Source: Aphanomyces cochlioides (lineage: Eukaryota; Oomycota; Saprolegniomycetes; Saprolegniales; Verrucalvaceae). Taken from it: a DNA stretch of 64,000 bases. Below are positions 43,291-54,430 of the stretch, piece after piece. A program made the translations under genes and the position numbers. The notes under the pieces were generated by a model that was given only the letters and a program-made list of their open reading frames with translations, was not told the origin of the DNA and searched no databases. The stretch spans positions 3,557,441-3,621,440 of the forward strand of contig JAHQRK010000005.1 in the NCBI GenBank assembly GCA_019828595.1, in the 5' to 3' direction. How positions within the stretch are numbered: the first letter of the stretch is position 1; each line of letters opens with the position of its first letter.

Positions 43291-44089
43291 ATGACGAGAG
43301 GCGGACGTGGGAAAGGTTGGTGCCAAGACTCGGTGGCCCTCTTGCTCGACCACGTCGAGGCCATCAAGCCCCTGGGGGAAAACTGTTGGTCAAAAGTCGA
43401 GGAGGCTTTCAACCTTTCATTCCCACACACCCATCGAGACTCTGATGCGCTGAAGCGCAAGTATGCATCGCTCAAGAACAACACGAAGCCCACTGGAGAT
43501 CCTGACTGTCTGCCTGAAGTGATCCAGGCCAAGCGCATATGCCGAGCCATTGACAACTGCGCTTCTGTGTTGCCGCTATGTGATGAAGACGATGACGACG
43601 TTGACAACGATGAAGCGATAGCCGATTGCGAATCATCAGAGCATGACAATCAGTATCTTGGTATTATGCTATCTCACAACTTACCCTTCGCACATTCTTT
43701 AGACTCAATCATTAATGAAAAGCCCAACCGTACTGGCGCAAGTCGCAATGAACTCGTTGATTTGAGCAATGAACTGACCAAAACGAAAGAGTATTTCACA
43801 AACCATCGGCAACACCGGAGCAATGTCATACACGGCGAAAAAGCGGCAGTCCTTGGACAAATTCATTGACAATGTAACGAAAAATGATTCCACGGATCTT
43901 ATGGCTGTCATGATGATGCTTGACGAGCGTGCAGCAGCAAGGGAAGAGCGCCGTGTAGAGCGTGAACTCGAATGGCGCCGAGAACAATTCGAAAGACAGC
44001 TTCGCGCTGACAATGAACGTGCAGAGAGGGAAAGCCGCCGCGACGAGATGCAGTTCATTTTGATCAGCAAGTTGCTTGGAGGGAAGTAG
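43291..44089 (+). pseudogene. Myb/SANT-like accessory gene B2
   Basis: MTRGGRGKGWCQDSVALLLD at 43291 starts the trihelix-like domain (GENCWSKVEEAFNLSFP, DSDALKRKYASLKNNTKPTG, QAKRICRAIDNCASVLPLCD). A probable ~45-nt intron follows near 43660. A frame change around 43800 leads to MSYTAKKRQSLDKFIDNVTK and the C-terminal coiled coil ending at 44089. Confidence 0.75.
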
Positions 44090-44207
44090 TCTTATGATCA
44101 TGTTGGGGAATTCTCAGTAAAAATGAATTTTCATTTTTCAAGAATGATTTTTTTGCCTTTTCATACAGTTTGACAGTATAAATTATTTAACTATAAATGT
44201 ATATTTA

Positions 44208-45050
44208 TTAACAGCCAAATACATTTTTAATCTCACTTATTCCAGTGCGCCGAGCGCGAAGATTGGAGAGACGGAAGATGTTGTTCAGCTGCACAGCTCG
44301 AAGGTCGGGATTGTATGGCAAAGGCAGAAGAAGCTGGCGATAGACCTTGCCAACAGATCCCATTCCCCACTCTGCCGCTTGTCGCAAGGAAGTGATAGAA
44401 TCACTCAGAACTTGAAGCGCCAGCCGACATGATGGAGGGTGGCGCTCAAATCTCCTTCCTTTAACGGCGTAATGAGTCGTCCAGCGCATCGTCCACTGAC
44501 AGGGAAAGCTGAGTCGGCAGTGATCCTCATTCCAGCACCCGTCTTGTCAGGATTTGAACCACGGCTCATCTCGCCATCGTTCCAACTGCCAGGACAGTTG
44601 TGTCTGCCCCAAATGATCACTCCATCGAGGCCAAAACAAAGCACACCTGTGACCAACACACTGTGTAGCCGACCTAGAGTAGAGCATTAGAAATTAACAA
44701 AGACAATTCAAACAACTATTGTATTGTGCATTTTGCAGATCGACATGGCTAGGAGCTTGAACAGGAAGGTTTTTTCCATCGTCGAAGCCAAACACACCGT
44801 TCATCAACGGTTCCTTCGTGTTCGTCTTTGACGCCCATGCTGCTTGGACGCGCTTAGACGGCCAACTGATTCTTGCTGCTTTCATTTCCCGCAGCGCTTG
44901 CGAGAGAGCAATTTCTGCTTGCAACATGACTCGAGAGCATGTTGCTGGTGGGACGGCGAAAAGCTCTTGAAGAGTTTTGAGTTGAACCGCTGCTGTATAG
45001 TAGTGTAGCAACATAGCAAGTACAGCATGCTTGTGTACAATGTACCAATT
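44208..45050 (-). pseudogene. DDE transposase B2, N-terminally truncated
   Basis: Paralogue of the transposase at 40327-41493. HAVLAMLLHYYTAAVQLKTL, FGFDDGKNLPVQ, GVLCFGLDGVIIWGRHNCPG and ADSAFPVSGRC are present in broken frames, with the C-terminus DLRAVQLNNIFRLSNLRARR to 44208. The N-terminal third is missing at ~45050, where sequence switches to a different transposase. Confidence 0.75.
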
Positions 45051-46150
45051 GTACGCTAGTTTTGATGAAATTTTAACCGATAGCATGCAGTAAAAATAAA
45101 AGAATACTTCAGTTTTGGTGGAGCCTTGAGAAGTTGTTGTCGCCAATCCAGGCGAGTTTATAAAAATACAGAAAGAAATTTTTTGCGAATTAGAAATGCG
45201 AAGGTTTTGGGAGGCGTCCAATGCCAAAATAGACACTGTGTTTCTTTGACGAGCGCACGTGATGCAATTTGTGAGGAGGATGGCGTCTTTGTACATCTTT
45301 GAAATCGGGCTGTTTCCAATGCGAAGTTTTTTCTTGTAATCCACAATGGGCGAATATTGCAAAACTTGTCCAAATGACCATTCTACGCTGATTCGTACGC
45401 GACGCATGCTCTTGTTAACTTGTCGCTGAGAATCAGTCAAGCGAGCTCCACCAAATGGTGAAGCTATATGGTTAGAATAGCCATACGCAGGATCACCGTA
45501 AACTACAAAACCATCGAATCGTCTGTCTTCGGATAAGTAGTTTTCAAAATTCGACTGGCGCAGGATCGTAAGATCGTGCCTTCTGCCTTCAATGGGGCCG
45601 AATGCATGAGCAATCATACCATCTGGAGTAACCAAGGTTTGGTATTTAACTGCATGGCGTCGTTTATGCCCATTAAACATTGTTCGTTGTCGCTCGTCAC
45701 CATAAGGACGGCAACACTCTCGCACGGTGCCATCTATGAAGGCCCAAACGTTCTCAATTTCGCCACCTTTGTCTAGTATGGCTTGGCTAAAGTCGTGCAA
45801 TTTGCCACTTATGCGATCTCTATCAAGATATATAATGTCAGCAAAGTTGTTGTAGATGTGGTCCAAGACGTGCAAAAAGATGTTGCACAAACCGCTTTTA
45901 GATCGGCCAAAGATTGACATGAGGTCGGACCATCTATCTGGAACCACAAAGCGACGTAGTAAGATACACAGAGCTCCCAATCCCCAACAAGTTGTTCGTT
46001 CCGGTGTTACGACTCGGTGGGGTATCCGCAGACACGCCGCCAAACGACGAAGATCTGCCTTCGAAATTTCTCGATACAATCAGCCTCGGAATAGGAATTC
46101 AAAGAGAAACGCACGGCTGGTATTGTCAGCTGGGAAAGTTGAGCTCTGCG
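45051..46150 (-). pseudogene. Harbinger transposase of the outer element
   Basis: REISKADLRRLAACLRIPHR, then VWAFIDGTVRECCRPYGD (Asp), FGPIEGRRHDLTILRQSNF, VVYGDPAYGYSNHIASPF (Asp) and RVRISVEWSFGQVLQYSP (Glu). A frame break lies near 46080 at the N-terminus. At its 3' end it runs on without a stop into the unrelated B2 transposase, forming a chimeric 461-codon reading (44694-46079). Confidence 0.8.
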
Positions 46151-46385
46151 TCGCAGTAGCAGTATAATCGAGCAGAGACTGACGAGCGTCGCACGAGCAT
46201 GAGGTGAGATTGGTACATTGCCAAATGAAGACGAACTGGATTTATGTTGACATATGTTTTATTTACGACTTTCCGCACTTGCTAAACATGGCGTCAACAG
46301 ATTTCAGACTGACGACTCGTGAAGAATCGAAGGTAGGGAAGTCTGTGAAAACTCCTCACATTCCAGACTTGCTAAACGTCTCTAA

Positions 46386-48260
46386 TGCCTGGTGGTAGAA
46401 TCCCTGCTCCTCTTTTTCAGGGCGATGTACCGCATTTTGACAGGTCTATGTCTATTGCGGACTTACAAACGCCTATTCGTAACCCTTTCGAAACGCCAAT
46501 TGACCGACCCAGGGTCAATGGCTAACCGTCTGGATTTGACCTTCGGGACTCGGCGGAGCAACACTGCCTGTTCCCCCGGCAGCGGTTAACCAGTCCCAAT
46601 TGCAAGCCTTACAGGAGCAAGTTGCACAAATGCAGAGAATGTTCCAGCATCAGCAACAGCAAATTTTGATGTATCAAGACGCAATTCGAAGCGGTGATAC
46701 CGCTAATGTCCATCGTGATGGACCAAGGGTTCATGTTTCAACTCCTTTTCAAAGTCATCCGCATAGTGAAGTTCCCGTGTCAACCGTCCCTCAAGCTCCT
46801 CTTAACGATTTACCATCATTCCCGTTGCATCTACCAACATTTCAGCCAATGATACAACGCACTGGAGAAATTCCGAAAGCGCCTGTATGGACTGGTGGTG
46901 GACTCACAGAAAGGAAGCAAATGTGGCTGAAGTATGAAGCTTATGTCAAGCAATGTCATGCAGCCTCGACGCCGACGAACCAGATTGTGCTGATCGCAAT
47001 TTCTATGTGCATGGACTCATGTGAGCAAGAATTTATTTCAAGATTCGAGTGGAACATGTATCCTGCTATGATGACGGACAATCACTTCATTGAATATTTC
47101 CACTCTGCAGTGCAGAGCAAGCGAGAATCAGTGGTAGACATGGTGCGGCTGGTGAAGTCAAAAGTGACCATGATTACAGGGTCACGGCATGCTGGTGATG
47201 TTATGACAAGATGGAAGAGATCGTATTTTCAATTGCTGGAGAAGTACAGTTATCAGCAGTTTAGCGCCGACCATCCCAAAGAAGCAATCAAAGCACTCAT
47301 CAAAACAATAAAGCCAGTTGACGTGCGGGAGTTGGTTAATAGTTGGTAATGATATGGAAGGAGAATTCAAGCCGAGAAACCGGGAGCTTGGCACATTTTT
47401 TGCGCTTGTGCACAATCGCCTGGAGACGCGCTTTGCCTTTTACACAATGAGAAATGAATCAGCGGCTAAAGATGCGAAGACCGCTGACAACACGGCTGGC
47501 TCTGGTTATAAAAATCCAGCCCATCCAAGCGGAAGGCATAAAAAGAGACAACAACGAGGCCAGAGCGATCTCCCGACTCTCTTGGCGATGGTAGGGGGCC
47601 ATTGAAGAACATGTATGGCAAGGAATACACATGTCTTAACAAATCGTGTGGTGGGAAGCACAATGCTTTTTCACTGCCCAAAGACGACGTATCGTGAAGC
47701 GCAGCAATTGATGAGCGAGTGGCATGCATCAACAACAAGACAGAAGCAAGTGCGAGTCTCAACTGTTGAAGCAGCGTCCAGCGAATCAACCAAGTCGCCA
47801 GCCGCAACAGAAGCTCCGACAACAGTGACTAACGCTGACCAGCAACAAGGCGGTCAGCAGCAAAGATCACTGACAAAGAAGGTCGACAAATACGGCAACT
47901 CAAGGCTACAGACGCTGGCACGTGCAGAGCAACAGTCGAAGGATGCCTGGAATTAGAAGCCGTCTTATGGGACAGCGGGGCCGATCAACCAGTAGTTACA
48001 AGAGGGCTGCGGTTCAGTTGGACGAAGTCGTCTTCTACACTTCAGCCGGTAGAGTTGCGGGACGTCGCGGAAAGTTTTACGTACAAGAAACCTCAAAAGT
48101 CGCAATGGTCATATCGAGGCCAATCATGAATTTGATGGGTTACAACACGGATGCCTTCCTTGTGCGAGCGAGGGATATCCAAAGCGAGTGGGATCTGGCA
48201 AGTGTCATTGCGACTGGATAACAACAATGAGCTCTGACTCTAATCGAAGGCGACGACGAG
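46386..48260 (+). pseudogene. Gypsy gag and protease region
   Basis: Gag resumes with PAPLFQGDVPHFDRSMSIAD. A Gln-rich coiled coil (LQEQVAQMQRMFQHQQQQIL) and the capsid-like PVWTGGGLTERKQMWLKYEA follow to 47349. Later frames hold CLNKSCGGKHN, a possible zinc-knuckle remnant, and VLWDSGADQPVV near 47955, the aspartic protease DSGA motif. Several stops and frame changes show decay. Confidence 0.8.
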
Positions 48261-48405
48261 ATGCCAACTGACGGTGAAGAGGACCCAATACCAGATGTCA
48301 TGGACAGCGTGCAGGAAGCCGAGCAAATACGACAGTTGCTACCTGGAAGCATCGCAGCGATCACAACGTTGTCATCCGCGACCAAGGAGCAGCTACAGAG
48401 GACCC

Positions 48406-50152
48406 GTAAAAATACACGTACAGTGGTACTAACGTTTGATTGGGCAAACAGCAACTCACCCAGCATATTAATTTTCATAGTACTTTTTCCAACTTATGTT
48501 CCTTCAGAGTTCATACATAGATCTGTTCTTGCTAAGAATTCAAGGTAGAGCTATCATCTTTGAAACCAATATACTACAAAATTCAATACAAATACGCTCT
48601 ATCTGAATATACAAGAAGCAAGATTGTTCAGCACTCAAGATTCTCCTCTCCAAAAACTCCGTAATTAGTATTAGTACATGAATGAAATGACATGTACTAG
48701 TGTTATATATCGAGCCAATTTGCGTCTTGGAATAGCCTTTTCAAAGGCCTTTTTAATCGTTTCTGGGGTCATCATATCCCAAGCTTTGATGGCACGCTTG
48801 ATGCATGCCATCCTTTTCTCCACTGCAGTTGAGGGATGATACGTTTCTTGAAGCCACAAGTTTCGTAGCTTGGCCTTAAAGGGGCCCATAACCCCAACAT
48901 CGAGAGGCTGTAGCACAGATGTCATATTCGGGGGAAGGGTGCATACAGTAGAACTGAGATTTTCCTCCACGAAAGCGATGTTTTTCGGCGTCAGGTGAGC
49001 CTCAAAGTTGTCGACAATTATCAAGGAAGGTCTTTCAATATCAGGTCTAACACTAATTAATGGAGTCAAACACCAGTATATTACCTTAAAATAGTGTCTA
49101 GGTAGAAATTCCAGCCATCTCCATCGGTCCATGCATTCTTCTGAACAGCGTAATAATGCCCCAAAGGAAAGGTTTGCAACTCATTTTCATCGATGAATCC
49201 TCCAGGCTTTCCTTTGACGATAAATAGAATTGGTAGTTTATCACCTAGTTGTACAATATTATAACAATTAATAACAATATATTACCGTTACGTTTCGCTG
49301 CTAAGACGGCCGTTAGGCGGCAGGACTTGTCAGCATGAGAAATGCTTGCATCAGCACCCGTTTGGGCAAGGATATACTTCGGTGGAGTGTCGAAGTATAT
49401 GCCGGTTTCATCACAATTGATGACATCACAGTCATCGAAATGGTCGTGTTCGCTCCAAAATTCTTCGACAAATTTCTGTCGAACCTCTAGCATTTGCAAA
49501 GAAGTCATTGCCTTTGCTGTGGACGCTCGACGGCGAGAAAATCCATGTCTATACACAAATTCTCTACAAAGTTTAAATAACGATTTATATGGGTCCTCTT
49601 TAGAGGCCGAATATTGCGTTACCCATTCCTGATTGTGAGCTTTAACTTGTTGTACTACATGGTAGGTTGTCAAGGGAAAATGTTTCCTCCGCATCGCTAC
49701 CATGTAGTCCAATAAGTCCTAATAAAGAGTGAGATATGAAATAAATAAGACGACTTACATTGCCACCAGGAAGGATTTCTGGACGACCTGGCTGTCCAAT
49801 ATTCAGCCTTCTTTTCGCTAGAAGCGACCTTTCGATTTTTTCCCTCTCTCGCACGAAATTCTGTATCGTGCGGAGAGGAATCCCGCTAATATTGGCGACG
49901 TGCTGCTGAGTGTTCTCAGACAGCGCGCGCAAAATGTTTCTTCTTGTCTCGAGGCTGTAGCGTCGGCGCGTCTTGACGATCTTGACTTCTTCCATTTTGA
50001 AAATGATCTTCTAACCTCTACCATCCAATTCCCTCGCATTTTTCCCTCCAAAATATATTATTGTGAAAAATTATATTATTAATTGTTTAAGGTTTCTTTA
50101 GCTGACAACAGAGCCTTAGTACCACTATACGTGTATTTTTACGGGTCCTCTG
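48406..50152 (-). mobile_element. Pogo-like DNA transposon 1 inside gypsy
   Basis: Inverted repeats CAGAGGACCCGTAAAAATAC (about 37 bp, one mismatch) at both ends, flanked by TA at 48404-48405 and 50153-50154. The element is 1747 bp with one spliced transposase gene. Across the site the gypsy reading frame continues (TKEQLLALLFRYLDVF) once the element and one TA are disregarded, which proves both the limits and the TA target duplication. Confidence 0.93.
48671..49995 (-). CDS. Pogo-like transposase 1, spliced
   Basis: Starts MEEVKIVKTRRRYSLETRRN with HTH IPLRTIQNFVREREKIERSL. A ~40-nt intron leads to DLLDYMVAMRRKHFPLTTYH, and the next exon has CDVINCDETGIYFDTPPKYI (Asp). A ~41-nt intron precedes KLPILFIVKGKPGGFIDENE, and a further exon has SLIIVDNFEAHLTPKN (Asp) and LPPNMTSVLQPLDVGVMGPF. 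Three to four introns in total; frames appear open, so the copy may be functional. Confidence 0.85.
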
Positions 50153-50154
50153 TA

Positions 50155-53100
50155 CTAGCATTACTATTCCGTTATCTCGACGTTTTCCGACTTCAAATGC
50201 AAGCCACTGACGAGCCCGTCAGAGTTCCTCCGTTAAAGGTTGAGCTGAAAGCAGACGCAACACCATTCAGGTGCAAAATGCGACGATACGCTCCGACGCA
50301 TTTGGATTATCTCCGAGACCACATCCGGCAATAGATTCAACCACGCCGTCTCCAGAAAGTCTCAACGTCCCGGTACGCCAGCCCCGCGTACTGCGTCCCA
50401 AAGGCCAACGGATTGCGAATGACTCAAGACAGCAGAGCCCAGAATGCTCAAACGGACCCGACGGTTTTTCCAATGCCCGATCTGGAGTCGATCCTGAGCA
50501 GGATGGGGCAATCCAAGTGTTTTTTTAAGATTGACGCCTTCAAATACTTTAGCAGTTGACGCAGCACGCTGACAGCCAAGAGTACTATACATTCATGACT
50601 CCTCTGGGGCTCTTTCAACCAACGAGGGTCCCAATGGGTTGCACCGATGCCGTAGCGTACGCACAAGCGACGATTCAAGAAGTTCTGGGCGACGAGTTGG
50701 TTGATTCACATGTTACAGCTTGGATCGACGACGTTGTTGGATATGCTCACGACGAAGCCGAATTGATATCAACACTGGAGCGGGTTCTCGAGCGTTGCCA
50801 ACAGTATGGATTGAAGCTGCTTCCGGCGAAATGCGAATTCTATTTGACCGAGGTTTGTTGTTGCTGTGGCCGAATTATTTCCCCAAATGGAATCCGCCAT
50901 GATCAAGCAAGAGTTCAGGGACTCGTCGACATGTCGCCTCAGCCGATTTGCAGCAATTGCTGGGTGCGACTGGGTGGATGCGGTCAAATATTCCTCGCTA
51001 TGCAGCTCTCATAGCACCCTTACGTGAATGCCTCGAAGAGGCATGCAAGCAAGACAGCGGGCACGCGACAAAAGCAACGACTGAAGCGTCTACAGCTCAC
51101 GGATTTTGGCTGGACTGACCACCATCAAGTTGCATTGACAGCTCTAAAATAAGCACTGTTACGCATGGTGCCGCTGTCTCAACCGGACCCACAACAACGC
51201 ATTTGTCTTTTTACGGATGCATCCGACACGGCGTGGGCGGCGATCGTGACTCAAGCCCCAATCGACCAGCTTCAACTGCCTCTCCTTGAACAGTCGCATC
51301 AATTGCTTGCCTGCCCTAGTGGCACATTTAACGGCCCAAGCGCATATTGGGCAGTGATAGAGAAGGAGGCGTTTGCTATCGTGAACGCTTGCCGACGTTT
51401 GGACTACCTTCTTTTGTACCCTGGAGGATTCTCACTTTTTACTGATCACATGAATCTCATCTACGTTTTTAACCCGTATGCCGTCACCACCGTTCAACGT
51501 TATCAAGCGACCAAGCGACCAAGCTCGCCCGATGGGCAACGACGTTGCGAGCATTCTCCTACTCGATTGAGCACGTCTCGGGGGAGACCAATGTGTGGGC
51601 CGATCTGCTTTCGCGTTGGGGAGCACCGATCCCACCTCAAGAACGTAGACGTGCAGTATCGATCAAGGCTCTATACACAGCGGTAGAGCATGAGCCTCTA
51701 ACATCATGTGACAAGCCATGGCCAAGCCGGCGTGAAATTCGAGACACCCTAGATAAAGCGTTGAAGGAGAAAGACGACTCCATACGCCAGCAAAGTTAGT
51801 TTGGACCATGAGCGGATGTATTCGTTACTTCGGACAACCGAGTTTGGACCCCGAAACAATCCAGAGATCTTCAACTTCGAATTTTGGTAATTGGGCATAT
51901 GGGTCACGGGGGTCATCGAGGAAGAAAGACAACAAGAATCAACATCGGAAGCGAGTTTGCATGGCAAGGCCCCACGGAGATGTGTGACGAATTTGTATCT
52001 GGCTGTCTCCATTGCTTGCGCACCGACGGCTCAACAATGTCAAGACCTCTTGGCTCAGCAATACATGCAACAAGGCCCAACGAAGTGATCCATTTTGATT
52101 ATCTCTATATGGAGGATGGATATCTACTTGTTCTGAAGGACGACTTCTCAGACTACCTCAGATTAATCGCTCATGACCAGGCGACCAGCGAAGCCACAGC
52201 AGAAGCGCTGATGGAATAGTTTGCAGATTTTGGTATCCTAAAATTTTGGTCAGTGATAGAGGATCTCATTTTCGGAACAAAGTATTGGAAGAATTATTGT
52301 GGATTCGCTCGAAAATTCCCAATTTGGATTGATTTTTTGTATCAATCTCCAATCGCGCCAATATATTGGATGAATGAAAATTAGAACAGTACTTTCTCTC
52401 ATGGGCACAGTACTTTCTCTTAAATTTTATTCAGCCAATCACAATCGCCAAAATATTTATTAGCCAATGGCGTTGATTGGTGAATCGATCCGCCGGCGTG
52501 ATTCGATTGAACGGGGTCTGGAAATTCGTATCAAATCAACAATACACAGACGATTCTCTTTGCAACACCACTTTACTCTTGCATATTGTCCTTGGTCAAA
52601 CGGAACAATTGAGGTCGCCTATCGTGCAATACTGAAGATAACCAAAGCGTTGCTAAGCGAGATGAAGTTACCGACATCATCTTGGAAGAATGTTCTACCT
52701 GTTGTGTGCTCATACAAACGCCTTCGGAAAGGTTACAAGGAGTAGCACCTGTCACAGCATTTTTGGGGCCACCTCCAACGAAACCAATATCAATTATCAC
52801 ACACCCAAAGTCGCTTGACACAGTTCAGCTTGCTCAAGTCATTGAGTGTCAAATGGAATCTATTAAGCAATTAGCCGTGGAGTTCGATAACATGCACAAC
52901 AGATTACAAGGTGTAGCGGACGCGAATGGTCAATAGCGTCGGGAAAAATAAATGAGCAACGACATAGACGTCAGCCAAACTTTGAAGCTGGCGACTACGT
53001 TGTCGTGGCAAAACAGCAAGAAAAATACCTTCCCAGGTTGCATGTTCGTTGGATGGGCCCAAGTCGGGTAATTGGCAGCCAAAGCGATTGGATTTATGAA

Positions 53101-53337
53101 GTCGAAGATCTCCGCAGCAAGGCAACTAATTGGCACCATGCTACAAGGCTTCGACATTATCGGGACTCGGCTCTGAATGTCAGCGAGGAGTTGATTGAGT
53201 CGATTGCTAATGTTAAGGGTGGGCACTACGTTGAACGTATTCTGGGCATACGCCAGGATAGAGCGACGAGAGAATGGACGGTCAATATCAAGTGGATGAG
53301 TTTGGAGGACATTGGCGCGACGTGGGAGACTCTATAG
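50155..53337 (+). pseudogene. Gypsy RT, RNase H, integrase and chromodomain-like region
   Basis: RT blocks: LLALLFRYLDVFRLQMQATD, MTPLGLFQPTRVPMGCTDAV and TAWIDDVVGYAHDEAEL (catalytic IDD). RNase H: ICLFTDASDTAWAAIVTQAP and EHVSGETNVWADLLSRWG. Integrase: zinc finger GHMGHGGHRGR with CLHC, and VIHFDYLYMEDGYLLVLKDD. C-terminus: YVERILGIRQDRATREWTVN IKWMSLEDIGATWETL, chromodomain-like. Many stops and a ~250-bp insertion near 52290-52540 disrupt it. Confidence 0.85.
52290..52540. repeat. Short non-coding insertion in the gypsy integrase (MITE candidate)
   Basis: The integrase reading breaks near VLEELLWIRSK and resumes at RRFSLQHHFTLAYCPWSNG after ~250 A-T-rich bases containing a repeated ACAGTACTTTCTCT and several CCAAT boxes. 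Clear terminal inverted repeats were not found. Confidence 0.4.
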
Positions 53338-53466
53338 ACGATGTGGGAGGATATCCCTAAGCATATTTGTCCAAAAACAGCCACTTGTCCCTGGTTCGAA
53401 AAGTTCGTGATGCCAAACCAGCTTTGATGTCTCCAGTGGGCAGACAGACTCTTGCATGAAGGGGAG

Positions 53467-53639
53467 TGTTCCGGCTCGACCCAAACGGACACGTTGATTG
53501 GAGGAAGAATGAAAATGTTGGTAGACACGAATGACTGGTCCTGCCAGCCATCCTCACAGAAGTTCCCCCAGATAACTCTCAAACATAGACACTCTTGTAT
53601 TTTTCACCAAGGGCCTCTCGGCCAACAATCGTGACGAGA
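53467..53639 (+). repeat. 3' LTR of the gypsy element
   Basis: A 173-bp copy matching 38413-38585; directly preceded by the GAAGGGGAG polypurine tract. Confidence 0.9.
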
Positions 53640-54420
53640 GCACTCACTTCACGCTTTACAATGAAGGATTTTGGACCTTTAACTTACTGCCTCGGCACCG
53701 AAGTTGAGCGCCTTGAAGATGGTTCCATTTTACTCCATCAAAATAAATATGTCTCCGACATCCTGGCTAAGCATGGCCTTGCCAACGGTAATCCTGTCTC
53801 GACACCCCAAGACAGCCATTCACCTGCTTTCCACTCGTCGAGTTCTTCACCCCCGCTCCCATTTCCCACTGTGGTGGGCGAACTGCTATATCTTACGACG
53901 ACAACACGTCCAGGTATAGCTTTTACTGTTACATTGCTCTATCGGCACCTCAACAATCCAGCAGAGGAACATCAACACATACACGTAGCTAAACTTGTCC
54001 TCCGCTATCTTCTAGGATCGAAAGATTTTGGCATTTGTTACCAAGGAAGACTCGACTGAGTTTACCATTGAGCTATATGTCGATGCCAACTACGCCAATG
54101 ATTCATCTACACACAGATCCACCTCAGGCTATCTACTTTACCTGAATGGATGTTTGATCTTGAAATCCAAGCTTCAGAACATAGTTACTTTGTCCACCTC
54201 AGAAGCCAAATACATCTCAATTTCGTATGGACTCCAAGAAGCACTATGGCTCAAGTCACTGCTTCAAGAACTACAACTTCCAATTAAGCTGCCCTTTATC
54301 GTGTACGAAGACTATCAAAGCACAATTAAGATAGCCGAGAATTCTACTCTTGAACAACGAACCAAGCACATGACGTGCGCCACCATTTCATTGGAGACTT
54401 AGTCCGCGAGCAAATGATCA
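53640..54420 (+). pseudogene. Copia C-terminal RT and RNase H (part 1)
   Basis: LTSRFTMKDFGPLTYCLGTE and HQNKYVSDILAKHGLANGNP continue the RT, and a frame change near 54050 leads to RNase H (ELYVDANYANDSSTHRSTSG YLLYLNG, VTLSTSEAKYISISYGLQEA). Interrupted at 54430 by the second pogo-like element. Confidence 0.88.
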
Positions 54421-54430
54421 AGATCGAATA

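Larger units (their letters stand above)
38790..46385. mobile_element. Nested Harbinger/Myb transposon complex inside gypsy gag
   Basis: The gypsy gag reading stops near 38790 and resumes near 46386 (PGGRIPAPLFQGDVPHFD). The inserted 7.6 kb contains an outer Harbinger-type element whose Myb gene is split (38958-39284 and 42830-43069) and whose transposase lies at 45051-46150. Nested in it are two copies of a second Myb-plus-transposase element and one pogo/Jerky-type transposase. Terminal sequences at ~38850 and ~46360 share imperfect inverted similarity around GTCTG..GTGA.GAG. Exact ends are uncertain. Confidence 0.65.
38413..53639 (+). mobile_element. Ty3/gypsy (chromovirus-type) LTR retrotransposon inside the copia RT
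   Basis: The LTRs are 173 bp each (38413-38585 and 53467-53639), starting TGTTCCGGCTCGACCC and differing by only a few bases. GCAC on both outer sides (38409-38412; 53640-53643) is the likely 4-5 bp target duplication. A polypurine tract GAAGGGGAG precedes the 3' LTR. Internal domains in order are gag, protease, RT, RNase H, integrase and chromodomain-like, interrupted by a Harbinger/Myb complex (~38790-46385) and a pogo-like element (48406-50152). Confidence 0.9.
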
